A stretch of DNA of 64,000 nucleotides from Limonium bicolor (lineage: Eukaryota; Streptophyta; Magnoliopsida; Caryophyllales; Plumbaginaceae). The stretch is from NCBI GenBank assembly GCA_023374045.1, contig CM041777.1, forward strand, positions 110,511,588-110,575,587, read 5' to 3'. Positions 45,957 to 57,232 of this stretch are shown here, piece after piece. Made by a program: the position numbers and the translations under genes. The notes below the pieces were generated by a model. That model worked only from the letters and a program-made list of their open reading frames with translations. It was not told the origin of the DNA and ran no database searches. The first letter of the stretch is position 1. Each line of letters begins with the position of its first letter.

Positions 45957-46610
45957 ATCCCATGCTTATTACTAAGCATTCACCAATCATTCAACAACAC
46001 AAATTTCCATCACAAACCAAACTAATACCAAATCTATTCATCAAACCAAATTTCAATAATTTGTGGAAATCAAATACAAAGTATAAAAGAGAAAAAGATA
46101 AGTTAGATTATATTACCGGTTCTTCCACTCCGCTTTCAATCTACCGTGCAATGACTGAGGAGTTTCTTAACCACTTCTCTGTAGATAGAATAGAAACTCA
46201 TTAGTTTACGTATGTTAATTGTTTGTAATTACGATTGCAAAATTATATATAATGAGCTAAAAAGATGAAGATGTAGGTTGAGTATATTACGGGTTCACAA
46301 ATGAAATGTATTCAGCTCCGTACGACTTCAATCCGGTGAACCCATTTAGTGATTTCCCTCTACAAAGACACAACCATGCTTATTATTAAGCATTCACCAA
46401 TCATTCAACAACACAAATTTCCATCATAAACCAAACTAATATATACCAAATTTATTCCTTATTTGTAGTTAGGTTGTAAATTTACAGTGAGTGAAGAGAA
46501 TGAAGAGATAAGTTAAAGTATATTACCGGTTCCTAAAGGAATTGTTTTCAGCCCCTCTTCTCAATCAGGCGTGCGAGACGTGTAGCAGTACCAATCTCTA
46601 CAGAGGCAAC
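45957..46610 (-). repeat. About 415-bp tandem duplication with exon-like units 5' of TNP2
   Basis: A stretch with CATGCTTATTACTAAGCATT at 45961 recurs at 46377. Exon-like units ending GAACC(G)GTAATA on the minus strand lie at about 46115, 46287 and 46525, each preceded 70-90 bp upstream by a T/C-rich CTACAGAG or GTAGAG acceptor-like site. They could be 5' untranslated exons of the CACTA transcript. No protein match. Confidence 0.5.
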
Positions 46611-46953
46611 ACAGACGCAAAATAAGTATCAATTGAGGGCGCAACACTATATAGCTTACAATGTTTATAATTTGCTTATAATTATAAGCACAAATAATGC
46701 TCAAACATTGTTCCACCCCATATATAAGCATAATAAATCTAGCCCAAATAAGCTAACCTAACTATACTTAAAAGAAGGGCAAAAAACAGTAAAAATATTC
46801 ACTCAGACATTTCATCAAACACCTTGTGTTCATACTAATTTGATTAGTTTAACAACCAAATCTTTCAAAGATTTGACACACACAATAAATATCAGCATCC
46901 ACAATCATAATGTGACACGAATCTATCAATTTTAACAACACATTTGTAATTTT

Positions 46954-47164
46954 TTAGTCAAAACGATTTGGGGTTTTTATTACCGTAGCTTGTTGTTGTT
47001 GCAGCTCAACTTCCGATGACAACCACGCACGACCGGTGACGGCGGCGGCGACGACGGCGAAGGCGGGAGGAGGGCGATGAACGTCGGAGCGGTGGCGGTG
47101 TGGTGGCTGTCGAAATCGGAGCCGAAATCGCCGGTTAATAGAGAGAAGAAGGGAGTGGGTTAGC
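46954..47164 (-). other. GC-rich first-exon-like stretch of the CACTA gene
   Basis: A GGC/GCC-rich segment on the minus strand reads an Arg/Pro/Ala-rich frame (RQPPHRHRSDVHRPPPAFAV), unlike the AT-rich surroundings. It ends at CAACAACAAG|CTACGGTAATA, a donor-like site near 46984. Probably the transcript start and first exon of the minus-strand transposase gene. The frame may be untranslated. Confidence 0.35.
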
Positions 47165-47480
47165 ACTGCTGGAAAAAAAAAAGAATAAACAACGCCCCTT
47201 TAACAACGGTTATATTGTAAATCGTTTTGTTATCAAGCCCAAAGTCAAAAACAACGCTTTGCTACAAAGCGTTCTTTAAAGAGACATGTATAAAAAACGT
47301 TTCAGAAATGAAGCGTTTTTTATGTGTTTAGGCGCGATAACATAAAAAACGCTTCACTTAAGAAACGTTCTTTATGCTAGCATAAAAAACGCTTCTTTAG
47401 TGAAGCGTTTTTATGTTACCTAAATTATAATACACTCAGATCTTTTTGCCCTCCGCCCAGTTTCTCATCAATCAAATCGC
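47165..47480 (+). mobile_element. Left end of another CACTA-type element
   Basis: Starts CACTGCTGGAAAAAAAAAAG, a typical CACTA-family terminus. It is followed by subterminal units GAAGCGTTTTTTATG / CATAAAAAACGCTTC in both orientations (47235-47420). The matching right end was not found up to the window end, so the element is truncated or its end has diverged. Confidence 0.6.
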
Positions 47481-47489
47481 GACTGTTCC

Positions 47490-47996
47490 TGTAACACCCC
47501 ATATGGGTAACTGTCCAACAACCTAGCTCTCAAACCATCCAGGCTTGAAAACTAGCCACTTTAGGCCCTCAATCCTCACTTGGGCTTAAAAGTGGAAGGC
47601 CTGTTGTTGTAGTCAACACATATGTATTATTATAAACCACTCACATTACAACTCATATCCCGATGTGGGATGGGGTATTACATACTCCCCCACTCAAAGA
47701 ACGCGACATCCTCGTCGCAAGCCTAACATCCAAGTCCCATGGACCTCCTCGGTAGGTGTCGGGTAGCTCATCCCGACACGGTCCCGAGTCGGCTCTGATA
47801 CCATTTGTAACACCCCATATGGGTAACTGTCCAACAACCTAGCTCTCAAACCATTCAGGCTTGAAACTAGCCACTTTAGGCCCTCAATCCTCACTTGGGC
47901 TTAAAAGTGGAAGGCCTGTTGTTGTAGTCAACACATATGTATTATTATAAACCACTCACATTACAACTCATATCCCGATGTGGGATGGGTATTACA
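47490..47996 (-). mobile_element. Complete TRIM retrotransposon
   Basis: Two LTRs of 193 and 191 bp (47490-47682 and 47806-47996), starting TGTAACACCCC and ending TATTACA. A 5-bp target duplication GTTCC lies at 47485-47489 and 47997-48001. The 123-bp interior has, on the minus strand, TGGTATCAGAGC beside the right LTR (Met-type primer-binding site) and GAGTGGGGGAGTA beside the left LTR (polypurine tract). No coding capacity. LTRs differ by one substitution and two single-base indels, so it is young. Confidence 0.93.
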
Positions 47997-48001
47997 GTTC
48001 C

Positions 48002-48900
48002 CCTACCACTCTCTGTAAACGCTCTCTGTAAACACGCTAAGCTAGATCTCAATCCAAACCATCCCAAATTAAATTTCATTTCGATTCCGCCGCGGCACGC
48101 CTCTTCTCTTCCCCTTTCTTCTATATGCGCTCGCCATCTTCACTAGCTTCTAACATTTCTCTCAACCCGGTGACCAAACTGTTGATGCATGCATGCGTCG
48201 ATATCAATCGTCGGCGCCTCGAGCTCTCTCGCTATCGGTAATATTATTGAGCTGCGAACACATATATGCCTATCGATCCTTTAGTTTCATATATATACTC
48301 TTCAGTAATTAATTTTGATTTTGCAAATCGCACGAACAGGGAACAGACCCTGTCGCACGCACGGCGGCGTCTGGATTACAACCGGCCCCAAGTAGCGAAA
48401 GGAACAACATACATGCGCGCTAGATCTGTCGGCTCTATTCTTGTGCTGATGAGGTAATTTTGCAAACCAAACTTCTTAATCACGAAAAATATACATGCTC
48501 TGTTTGTTGGGGATTAAGGATTAAGGCGTCTGTTTGTTTGTGATTAAGGCATGAAATATATTGTGTGTGTATTGTTTGGGAATAATTTTGCATGCAAACA
48601 AACTGTGGCGCGCGCATTTTTTGTTAACCTATGTGTGCTTGCAAACCAAACTTGTTAATCGGGAACATATGTACTTTGTTTATCTGTTTGTTTGGGATCG
48701 ATTAACGGCGTGAATAAAGTGTGTACGTGTGTTTGGGAATAACTTTGCATGTAGACCAACGGACTTGCGCGCTGGTTTTTACTATATATGTGCTGATTGT
48801 TGTTAATCAGGCGCGCTTGTTGTAGTATATATGTGCTGATTTTTACTTGCTGATACAATTAATGGACTTGGGAATTAATGTGTAATATAATGCGTTTCGG
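48002..48900 (+). other. Exon-like stretch and tandem duplication
   Basis: 48336-48452 has an acceptor-like CGAACAG and a donor-like GATGAG|GTAATT with an open frame between (RARSVGSILVLMR). It could be a 5' exon of the CACTA element that starts at 47165. From 48460 to about 48820 there is an imperfect tandem duplication of about 180 bp (TTGCAAACCAAACTT at 48461 and 48640; GGGAATAA.TTTGCATG in each). No recognised protein. Confidence 0.35.
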
Positions 48901-49576
48901 CATGCATACAAATATAGTATATATGGCGAAATTAATTTGGTTAGATGATTATAGGGTGTATTAATTAATGCTATATATTATATTATAGTATAACCTAGGG
49001 TGCAAATATTAGATGACTATAGGATGTATTAATTAGTTACAAAGACATAGCATTACGGCAGCTTGCTGACGTATTCCCCTTCCCCATATTGCTTTTACCT
49101 TAACATCCACCCAGAAGTTTATCTACGTTTCTACCAATACCAACATCAAAAACTTTTAAGTTCCTTCACATTCTTCTCAGATTTGTTATCCGGTCAAGCT
49201 AGGCATTCCAATTAACCCTCTAATGTTTTGGAAATCTATATGACCACCATTGGCCATATTAGAGACCTCTAGCGCTACTTACAGCTTCTTAATTTCTTGT
49301 AGTTATTATTTTAGTATCCCTTTATATTTTTTGGCTAGCGCCTATGACCTTCGATTGTCATCAACCTATAATAAAAAAATTGAACTCGGACGGGTCCACC
49401 AACTTTATTTTCCTTCACGACCTTTCTTCTCTCCTTTTCGATTCCTTTAGTCACCTCTGACTAGTATGTATGCTGTAGAAGCTTCAGTAGACCGAGCAAT
49501 CAAAACTGGACAGCACTGAAACATCACAGAGAAAATCGGATAAAAAATCAGACGAATTTGGCCGATGTAGACGGTT

Positions 49577-50060
49577 GCTGCCTCTGTTGAAGATGAAAGT
49601 ACCGACGATCATGATGATTCTTCTACTGATACAAAAGAGACAGAAGAAGAAAAACATGGTACAAAAGAGACAGAGGCAGATACAGATGAAAGGATGAATG
49701 AGAACTCAGAAACAGAGAGGTTGAAGAAATTGGCTAAATAGTTAAGTGAGGCTGCCACGAAGTAGAGTCCGGTGGCGATTAACGAATTACCGGCATACTT
49801 CATAACCTTGAATGAAGAAAACGGTTTTCTAGAATAGTGGTATCAGGAGGATAAGAGGAAACTTAGTCAATTATATGGTGGCATGGGGGACTATATGAAG
49901 ATAAAGTGGTACCACATCTCCCGGTTGATGAGTTTCATGACTTATGGATGGAAACGGAGGTGGAGAAGGTAGACACTTCTCCATCTTCAGTTTGGATTGG
50001 ATTCGCATCTTCTTTCAGTTTTGAACATCGATAGGTCGGAGAATCTTCAAACACTTGGAC
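49577..50060 (+). pseudogene. Unrecognised broken coding sequence
   Basis: One + strand frame reads an acidic STDTKETEEEKHGTKETEAD segment, then ETERLKKLAK-stop, LPAYFITLNEENGFLE-stop and YQEDKRKLSQLYGGMGDYMK, with a further open stretch WIGFASSFSFEH. The alternation of clear coding character with several stops indicates a decayed gene. I do not recognise the family. The regions 48900-49576 and 50060-50230 show nothing clear. Confidence 0.4.
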
Positions 50061-50230
50061 ATGAATGTCTGTAGATTGCATGCAGTCAATTGGAATACTA
50101 GCCACACATTGTTGATGTGGGATGCATCATACCTTTTAAAAAAACTAGATGAAAAACTCTTGGCAATTAAAATGATTGAGAGATTCTCTCTAAGTATGAT
50201 TCCCCCTGAGTTTGAATGTTAAGCGACTTT

Positions 50231-50400
50231 AACAAATGATAGCAATAAGTGACAGTTTTTATGCACAATAAGTGACAGCTTTTATGTTATACTGTAACCT
50301 TAATAGATAACTTTCTACTATGGTTATAGTATAACATAAAAGCTGTCATTTATTGTGCATAGAAGCTGTCACTTATTGCTATCATTTGTTTCTTGATAGC
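50231..50400. repeat. Long near-perfect hairpin (69-bp arms)
   Basis: The left arm 50231-50299 (AACAAATGATAGCAATAAGT...) pairs with the right arm 50332-50400 at about 65 of 69 positions, with a 32-nt loop. Each arm holds an internal partial repeat (AATAAGTGACAG.TTTTATG). GATAGCAATAAGTGAC recurs once more just outside at 50395-50410. It could be a MITE or a young small-RNA hairpin. No target duplication was identified. The following 50411-51050 is ordinary AT-rich spacer. Confidence 0.85.
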
Positions 50401-51007
50401 AATAAGTGACTGCCCACCACCGAATGGCTAGAAAAATAATCTTTAGCAGTTCCTAAGCGGCTATTCCAATTTTGAATGATACAATCAAAATCTACCCACC
50501 ATCGAATTGCTAGAAAGGTTCAGTTTTCAACATTAGTGTCGCTGCTAAACTTTTAACCACTTATAAAAAAATCAAAGTTGAGTATATGAATGGATGAGGG
50601 TTTTTGTGTCCCCCTCTTTTACATACACTTCCTTCACTGTAGGCTGGTGGGTTTATGACGATCGATGTTAAATTGTTTATGATTAGTATTTAGTCGCTTC
50701 CCCTCTTTCAAAAGCAAAATTTTCTTAGATTAATATTGTGTTGTGTGTAATAGGGCAATGTGATTCAAAACAGAACCAATCGTCCCATGCGCGCGACATG
50801 GAGGTGATACGTAATTCCAGCAGTTTCAAAGGAACCAACTTGGATTCATATGATCAACACACTTCCTATAAACAAGTTATAAGCTCAACTAATTTATTGC
50901 AGTTAACTTTCTAAATATAAAAATAAGAATTCCAAAATTATCGCTCACTAATTATACAGCTACAACACAAAACATGTATGAAACTTGATCATTTTGAAAA
51001 CCTTCTA

Positions 51008-51137
51008 TATTATTATATATAAATAATTACTCCTTTTATAAGTAGCTAATTAATCCAGTATTTTCAGCACCCTCACCTTGAAATTCTCTGTCCTCTCTTC
51101 ACATTCTCCATTTGAGTTTGTCTTCAACAAACCGAAT
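51008..51137 (+). promoter_or_regulatory. Likely promoter and 5' leader of the BAHD gene
   Basis: A TATA-like element (TATTATATATAAATAA, about 51010-51026) lies about 115 bp before the ATG at 51138, with a C/T-rich leader (CACCCTCACCTTG, TCCTCTCTTCAC). Inferred from position only. Confidence 0.4.
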
Positions 51138-52642
51138 ATGGCAAATCCAGTGACCATAATAAACACTCATATGGTTAAACCTGCTGAACCAACATGGATA
51201 GGCAAACTCCCATTATCCGAGTGGGACCAAACCGGTTCAATCGATCACGTCATAACCATCTACTTCTACAGAACAGGCCATAACTCATGGATCAACAACC
51301 AAATCTTCGAAACCCTAAAGCATTCCTTGGCACGCACACTGGTCAACTTCTACCCCATCGCCGGTCGCCTCCACAGGCTCACCCGCGGTCGTCTCGAACT
51401 CAACTGTAACGCCGCGGGAGCTGAGCTGATTGAAGCTGAATCCAATGACACTATCCCAACGGATTTGATCAACGACAACTTCTCATTCTACCATAAGGTA
51501 GAACACCTCAGCCCTACACCGGATTACAAGAAACCAATCGACGAGGTACCATTGCTGGTAGCTCAAGTGACTAAGTTCAAATGCGGTGGGTTCAGTCTAA
51601 GTATAGCCATATCGCATGCGGTAGTGGATGGACAGAGCGCGCTTCACTTTATCTCTGAGTGGGCTAGGGCTTCCCGTGGTGAGCCCTTGGGTGAAAGTCC
51701 TTGGCTGGATCGAAGTGTCTTGCGAGCTGGGAACCTCCCAGAGGATTGAAATTGGGAAACTGTGAAGAACAGATTGAGTGCTTGAAGGTACCTCCATTGT
51801 TGCTAGGGCAAGAGAGTAATGTGGAAGAGAAGAGGAAACCGGCGATGTCTGTGTTGTTGGTGATAAGTAAAGAGCAAATTGAGAAGCTTAAGGTTATGGC
51901 TAATAAGGATCGTGATGATGATGATGACGATGATGGTTTGAACTCGTCTTGTTTAAATCGTCATCGTTATAGCCGTTATGAAGTCGTCACAGCTCATATA
52001 TGGAGGCCAGTTTCATATTCCAATGCATGGATCTTTATATTATATAATTATATGTATGTATGTAAGTATATACTTATAATTGAATTTGATTATAACAGAT
52101 GCGCATGCAAAGCAAGAGGACACAAAGCCGAGCAACCAACATCACTGGGAGTTTGCGTAGACGTCCGCCGTCGCATGAACCCACCACTACCACCAAAATA
52201 CTTCGGAAACGCGATAGTCGACGTGGTGGTAACAGGCAACAACTCCGGCGACATTATATCTAAACCGCTAAGTTACAGTTGTGGAGAAATCAGGAAAGCG
52301 ATCGAGATGGTGGACGACAACTACGCTTGGTCAAACATCGAGCAGTTGAAGTGGGACGAAGATCTGTCAGTGTACCAGAGTATTCAAGAAGGAGGTGAGG
52401 AAGGACAGTTCTACGGGAATCCGAATGTGGGGACGATAAGCTGGCTGACATTGCCGATTTATGATATGGATTTTGGGTGGGGAAAGGAGATTTTTATGGG
52501 TCCTGGTGATCGTGAATGTGATGGAGTATCGTTGATCTTGCCGGGACCTAAGGGTGATGGTTCTGTGCTTGTTGCGCTTTCATTGCAGGTGGTGCATATG
52601 GAGGAGTTTAAGAAATACTTTTATGAGGATATTAATGGATAG
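51138..52642 (+). pseudogene. BAHD acyltransferase (hydroxycinnamoyltransferase-like), frameshifted
   Basis: The ATG at 51138 starts MANPVTIINTHMVKPAEPTW. Typical BAHD features follow: LARTLVNFYPIAGRL, the catalytic HXXXD (SHAVVDGQS, about 51614) and, near the C-terminus, DFGWG (YDMDFGWGKEIF, about 52470). It would use an acyl-CoA to acylate an alcohol or amine in the cytosol. The sequence is most like spermidine or shikimate hydroxycinnamoyltransferases, but the substrate is not readable. Frame 1 stops at 51747-51749 (LRAGNLPED-stop). The rest (LKVPPLLLGQES to the stop at 52642) is in another frame, so an indel lies at about 51735-51785. One intron is expected at 52006-52098 (HIWR|CACKARG); its donor is GC, not GT, and the intron is also open in frame. 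Full-length (about 470 aa) otherwise. It may be a recent pseudogene or contain a sequencing error. Confidence 0.85.
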
Positions 52643-52950
52643 ATCCGCAAAATAACATTATTTCACTGATTTTAATAAATGACTCAATGGTACCTTTGAC
52701 TTTTAGTCCAAGCTAGCTAGAGCTAATTGGGAAGACCATGTAGCTAACTAGGTAACATGTATGCGTTAGCTCCTCGTATTAAAGCATATGGTGAGAGAAT
52801 GCTTTCATTTAATTTAGTTTTAATCTACATTATTTCAAATTTTTAAACAACCTCTAAATATATAACAAGATGATTATATGATATTAGTTGAAAGTATCAC
52901 GAATTGTAAGTTAAAGTATCAAGAAATGACCAGAATTTTAAAAGCACTAT

Positions 52951-53988
52951 GGATCTGTTCGACATGACCGTTTTGACAGCATATTTGTAGTATATTTGGC
53001 AGCAGGTTTACGCTGGTATAAATGTAACATATTTGCTAGCAAAATTGTGCTGGCATAAATGTAGCCGTTTTGAAAACTGTTGTTTGGCAGTGCGGCATAT
53101 ATGCAGCATGTTTGGTTAAATTAGTTATATGTGGTGTGTTTACCGTTTTCGTATTACGATTACAATTTATTATATTACATTATGTAACTTTATTTTGTTA
53201 GTAAAAATAAATAGAAAATTCACAAACAATATTTTACTATGAGTATTTAATTTACAATAAAAAACTTGAGAAACCAAAGAAAATAAAAGTATTTTTATAA
53301 CCAATAAAACTTTAATTTTTATTATTTAAGTAAAAATTGTAACTTTTAAACAATATATTGTTATTTTCTTAATTTTATAATTCTTACAAATATAAAAGCA
53401 TAAAAAAAAGAGAACAAGCATTTCAAATTTTATTATAATCTTGTGTAATTTATTTAGTGAAATTGTATCTTTTAATAATATATAATATTTTTATAACTAT
53501 GTATGTTAATAAACTTATATACATTCATATTTTTATATACTTTTTTAATATTTTAATTCATATATCAACAAGTGTGTATATTTATTGATATTTTTAATTT
53601 TATTAATCTATGTGGTATTACAAATAATATATTGTAAATTAGTATTATTAATGTGGTTTTTTATTTGGCTAAATAAGTAGGAGTATTTTTTATAAATTAT
53701 TTGAAGCATTGTGTAGTTTGTAATAAATAAAGGTAACTTGTAAAAATTGTGATAAGATAAGTAGTTTTTTTAATCAATAGTCACTCTAATTGCATTATGA
53801 AGGGAGAAAAGAAGCGGAAGTGAGCGCAGATACGAAAAATTAGCATTTGCTGCGGGCATTTATGCTGACATTTATGCTCGTTTAGCCGAACAACAAAACA
53901 AATAAAGGAGTCCAAAACAGCATATGCTGTGCTGTTACATTTGTGCTATCCATTTATGCAAAAAAACTTGCAGCCGAACGCTACCTAT
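52951..53988. mobile_element. Non-autonomous TIR element downstream of the BAHD gene
   Basis: The ends are GGATCTGTTCGACATG on the left and GGTAGCGTTCGGCTGC inward from the right. Subterminal motifs CATTTATGC / GCATAAATG and AGCATATGCTG-type repeats lie in both end regions, and the middle (53150-53760) is very AT-rich. No transposase. Superfamily unclear. 52643-52950 is the 3' region of the BAHD gene. Confidence 0.55.
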
Positions 53989-55695
53989 ATGTTAATGTTA
54001 TCAACTCAGTTAAGAGAGGGGAATGAGAGAATGAAAAGCTCTGTCCTCTCTTTTCCTCAATCTCACTTTTTTTTGCGTTTGTTAGCATCTAATTTTTATA
54101 ATCATTTTTTCCCCAAGCTCATATTCTTTCAAATTTCACTCAGTGATTTTTTTGTCGTCCTCCAGTGCTGTCCTCCTCACCACCGTGATCGCCGCCCCGC
54201 TCCACCTAATCGTCACCGGTGTTACCCCATCTCGCATGTTTTATCTTTTGTCTCTAGAAATAATTTTTTGGCGTTCATTGCTTTCAAATCTAGGCTCTCT
54301 CCTACTTGTTGTGTCAAGATCTGGTGCAGATCATCTTGGTGTTGTATGTTGGTTTTGGGCTTCCGGTCTTCAGCTCTTCCCGTCCTAGATCCCTCCATAT
54401 TGTCACTGATCTGGAGGCTTTGGAACTGAGTTTGAGCTTCTAGATCTCTTGCATGTTGGCCTTTACTATGTTTTTATGTTGTTTTTAGTTTTAGCAATAA
54501 ATCAAGGTTTTATCCTTCTAGATCTAGTTATATAGATTATAGGGTTATAGGTTTCAAGCACCATTTTTTTGTTATACTATCAAGAACTTATCCACTTCAC
54601 TTTGATCCTAGGAGGTGTCGGTCACAAAGAGCGTGTTAAACACATTAAGCTCTTCCCTTGTTTAGTCAGTTTCGATTGCACCACTAGATGTTCTTCAAGC
54701 TCGGATTATTGGTTTAGCCAAGGTAGTCCTTGTATCCTAACTAATTTTCGGGCTTCTATTAGCTCGTTATTGTACTCTTATTCGCTTTAATGGAAAGCGA
54801 ATCTTCTTTTTGGGAAAAAAACCTAATTTAAACTCAATTATACCTCAACTTGAATAGACTTAAATTAATTTGATCCTGATAAGTCATAAATAGATTTGAT
54901 CCAACCGCAAGACCTTCGAAGTAATTGACAATTATGGATGTTATTGCATGTATTAACAGTTTTTCTTGAAACTTGATTATATTAAAGCCAAGGTAGGAGC
55001 CAAAGTATAGGCTGATAAGCGGTGAACAAAGCACCAAAGATGACAAGGTGAGAACAACTACTATTAGCACCTATCCATGGGATACTACTTTGAGTAGGAT
55101 TGCCTGAAGGCTAGACCAAACTATTATTCTAGACCCACCACTAAATTCTACATATGTTATAGACCGGAGACACAAACAACATGCAGGTCAACAACAAGCC
55201 ACAAACCGACCATGGAACTATGACATACTAACACCAATTTTTAATTATAGCTAAGAAACAACAAACTACCAACTATTTTTATATAATAGAGCTGACACCT
55301 ATCTTCACCACTTCCACAAAACAAATGCATGATGGGCAAGTGTACATCTTGACGCCAATAACTCCTTACCAACCCAAAGAAAACAGATGCTAAGGATGGC
55401 CCAGAATGTGGCAGCATCGACGCCAAGGTGGTGCAAACCTGCTGCATGAACACTCTCCACCCCCGTCGAATCATTGTGCCGACAACAACCCGCCTCCTAC
55501 TCCTCGGCGCAACCGTTAACTCGGGCTGACCAACCCCATCAACACTTCACGGCAAATGACGATTGCCCACCTTCCCGTGCGACCGCCAAGAGCCACCAGG
55601 CGGAAGGAGGTGAAAGAAACTACATCAAATCTGGACTGGAAACCGATTGCATGGACCAGAGAAAGGCACAGATTTCGCTTCACATGCATCCATGA
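53989..55695. other. Retroelement-like remnant and unassigned sequence
   Basis: 54000-54815 is T/C-rich, looks like a transcribed leader or tail and ends TTTAATGGAAAGCGAATC...TTTTTGGGAAAAAAA, reminiscent of plant LINE 3' ends with a poly-A. 55450-55690 has GC-richer short frames. No protein family is recognised. Confidence 0.3.
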
Positions 55696-56171
55696 TAGAC
55701 CTGTCAAACGGGTTATCGGTTCGGGTTTTGGATCATATATGTTCTGGTCAATATCCGCTTAGGTCATTATACTTTTCAAGTCGTTTTTGGTTTGGGTCAT
55801 TTGGGTTCGAGTCAAACCATGTTCGAGTTGTAAAAGTGTTATGTAGAATCGGGTTTCAGTTATTTCAGGTCATTATTAATATATTTTTTAAAAATCAAGC
55901 TTTTTTTCATAATTATTCATGTCATTCATGTTCGAGACAATTTAAGGTCACTATTACTTAATGTTATTCGAGTTTGACTAATTTTAATTACTATTATTTC
56001 GGGTCATTTAGGGTTTGGGTCAGTTTAAGGTTATAAATGTTTCAGGTTCGGGTCATTTTACATTTTATCCATTCAGGTTTATAATATTTAAATATTTATT
56101 AGTTTCGGTCAGGTTTTGGGTTTGGGTCAAACGAGTGGGTTTTTGGGTCTGGTCAAATTTTGACGGCTCTA
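55696..56171. mobile_element. hAT-like MITE
   Basis: The ends are TAGACCTGTCAAACGGG on the left and TAGAGCCGTCAAAATTTG inward from the right. The flanking 8-mers ATCCATGA and GTCCATGG agree at 6 of 8. The interior has repeated GGTTCGGGTCA / TTTGGGTC motifs like the hAT element at 440 and 36108, so it is probably the same wider family. 476 bp, non-coding. Confidence 0.6.
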
Positions 56172-57230
56172 GTCCATGGCGTCATCTCTGAAACTCTAAG
56201 ACCCAAACAGAGCGGCACAAACTAACAAACCAAACAAAGAGGAAAAAACAAAGACCATAAGAACAAAGATGGACTAGGACAAAAAGAGGACTAGAGATAC
56301 TACCAATAATCGGAAAGTTAATTATTTGGCAAAATTACGAAGGGAACTGGTTTAGGAATCAACAAGGATGGGACCATCTAAGAAAGCAATTATCTAGAAA
56401 AACTAAGAGGAAGAGAGGCTGGAATCTCCTGCCGAGGGGACATAGGGCTCTAGCCAAGGGGAGAAAGGGCTCCCTCTGAAGGGAGAAAGAAGAGCTGAGG
56501 ACATGAAAGTTGTTTCTAGAAGAGGATGAAACAATTGCCGATATAATTAGTGTAGAACAATGATGCATGCAATTTGGGGAAGAGTGCTGGATGAGAAAAG
56601 AAAGGAGGGAGAACCCTTCCCCCTCGCGGGTGTGGCTCATGTGCTGCAAGTATGCAGCTGTAGAAGTGCTACAAAATAGAAAATGCTCCATGTAGAAACA
56701 ACTACAATTACTACTATTTGTCAGTCGAATCTCACCTTCCTCAAAACGTTGTGTTTCTTGATTTCCGTGCAAATTAATTAAAAGTAAAATCGATCATCAT
56801 TTTATGCCATTCTACCCAAAACGTCTTTCATTTTATTTAAACCATTTTAAACATATTTTTATTTGAATATTGGTATATATTTTAGTATTATCTAACTATA
56901 TAGCTCACTTAAAAAATATTTAGTTGTATGTATATGTGAGTGTTCGATACTTGCGATCAAAATTGCTGAAACGCGGTATTTGTTGTGTTAGAAACAAGCT
57001 ACCTGTGGAGAGTGAAGAATAGTTAAGTTAGTGGGCTCCACTAAAAAACAGAACCAATAATGCAGTGACACTTGTGTACTTGGACCTGGGGCAATGAACG
57101 GGGTCTATATAATATAGATTGATAGTATATTCTATCATATTAAAATATATTAAATAAGAATTAAAAAAAACTTCTTACAAAATTAATTATAAAAATTTAT
57201 GTATCAAAATTAAAATATATTAAACACTAA
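56172..57230. other. Intergenic sequence, no gene seen
   Basis: Short frames only. A minus-strand frame at 56359-56772 has a hydrophobic Ser/Leu-rich composition but no family signature, and is probably fortuitous. The region from 56770 is AT-rich. Confidence 0.4.
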
Positions 57231-57232
57231 CT

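Larger units (their letters stand above)
40877..47164 (-). mobile_element. CACTA (En/Spm) transposon carrying TNP2 and a second ORF
   Basis: It holds, on the minus strand, a TNP2-type transposase (45450 down to 42168) followed by a plant transposase-24-like gene (42031 down to 40921), the normal gene order of plant CACTA elements. The left end is not seen and is probably within or beyond the gap. The right end is not firmly located. Upstream of TNP2 lie small exon-like units (45957-47164). Confidence 0.75.

Noticed and set aside
47165..47165. CACTGCTGG as the right end of the TNP2-bearing CACTA
   Set aside because: The orientation is that of a left terminus, since a right end must read toward AGTG. 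It must belong to another element that extends to the right.
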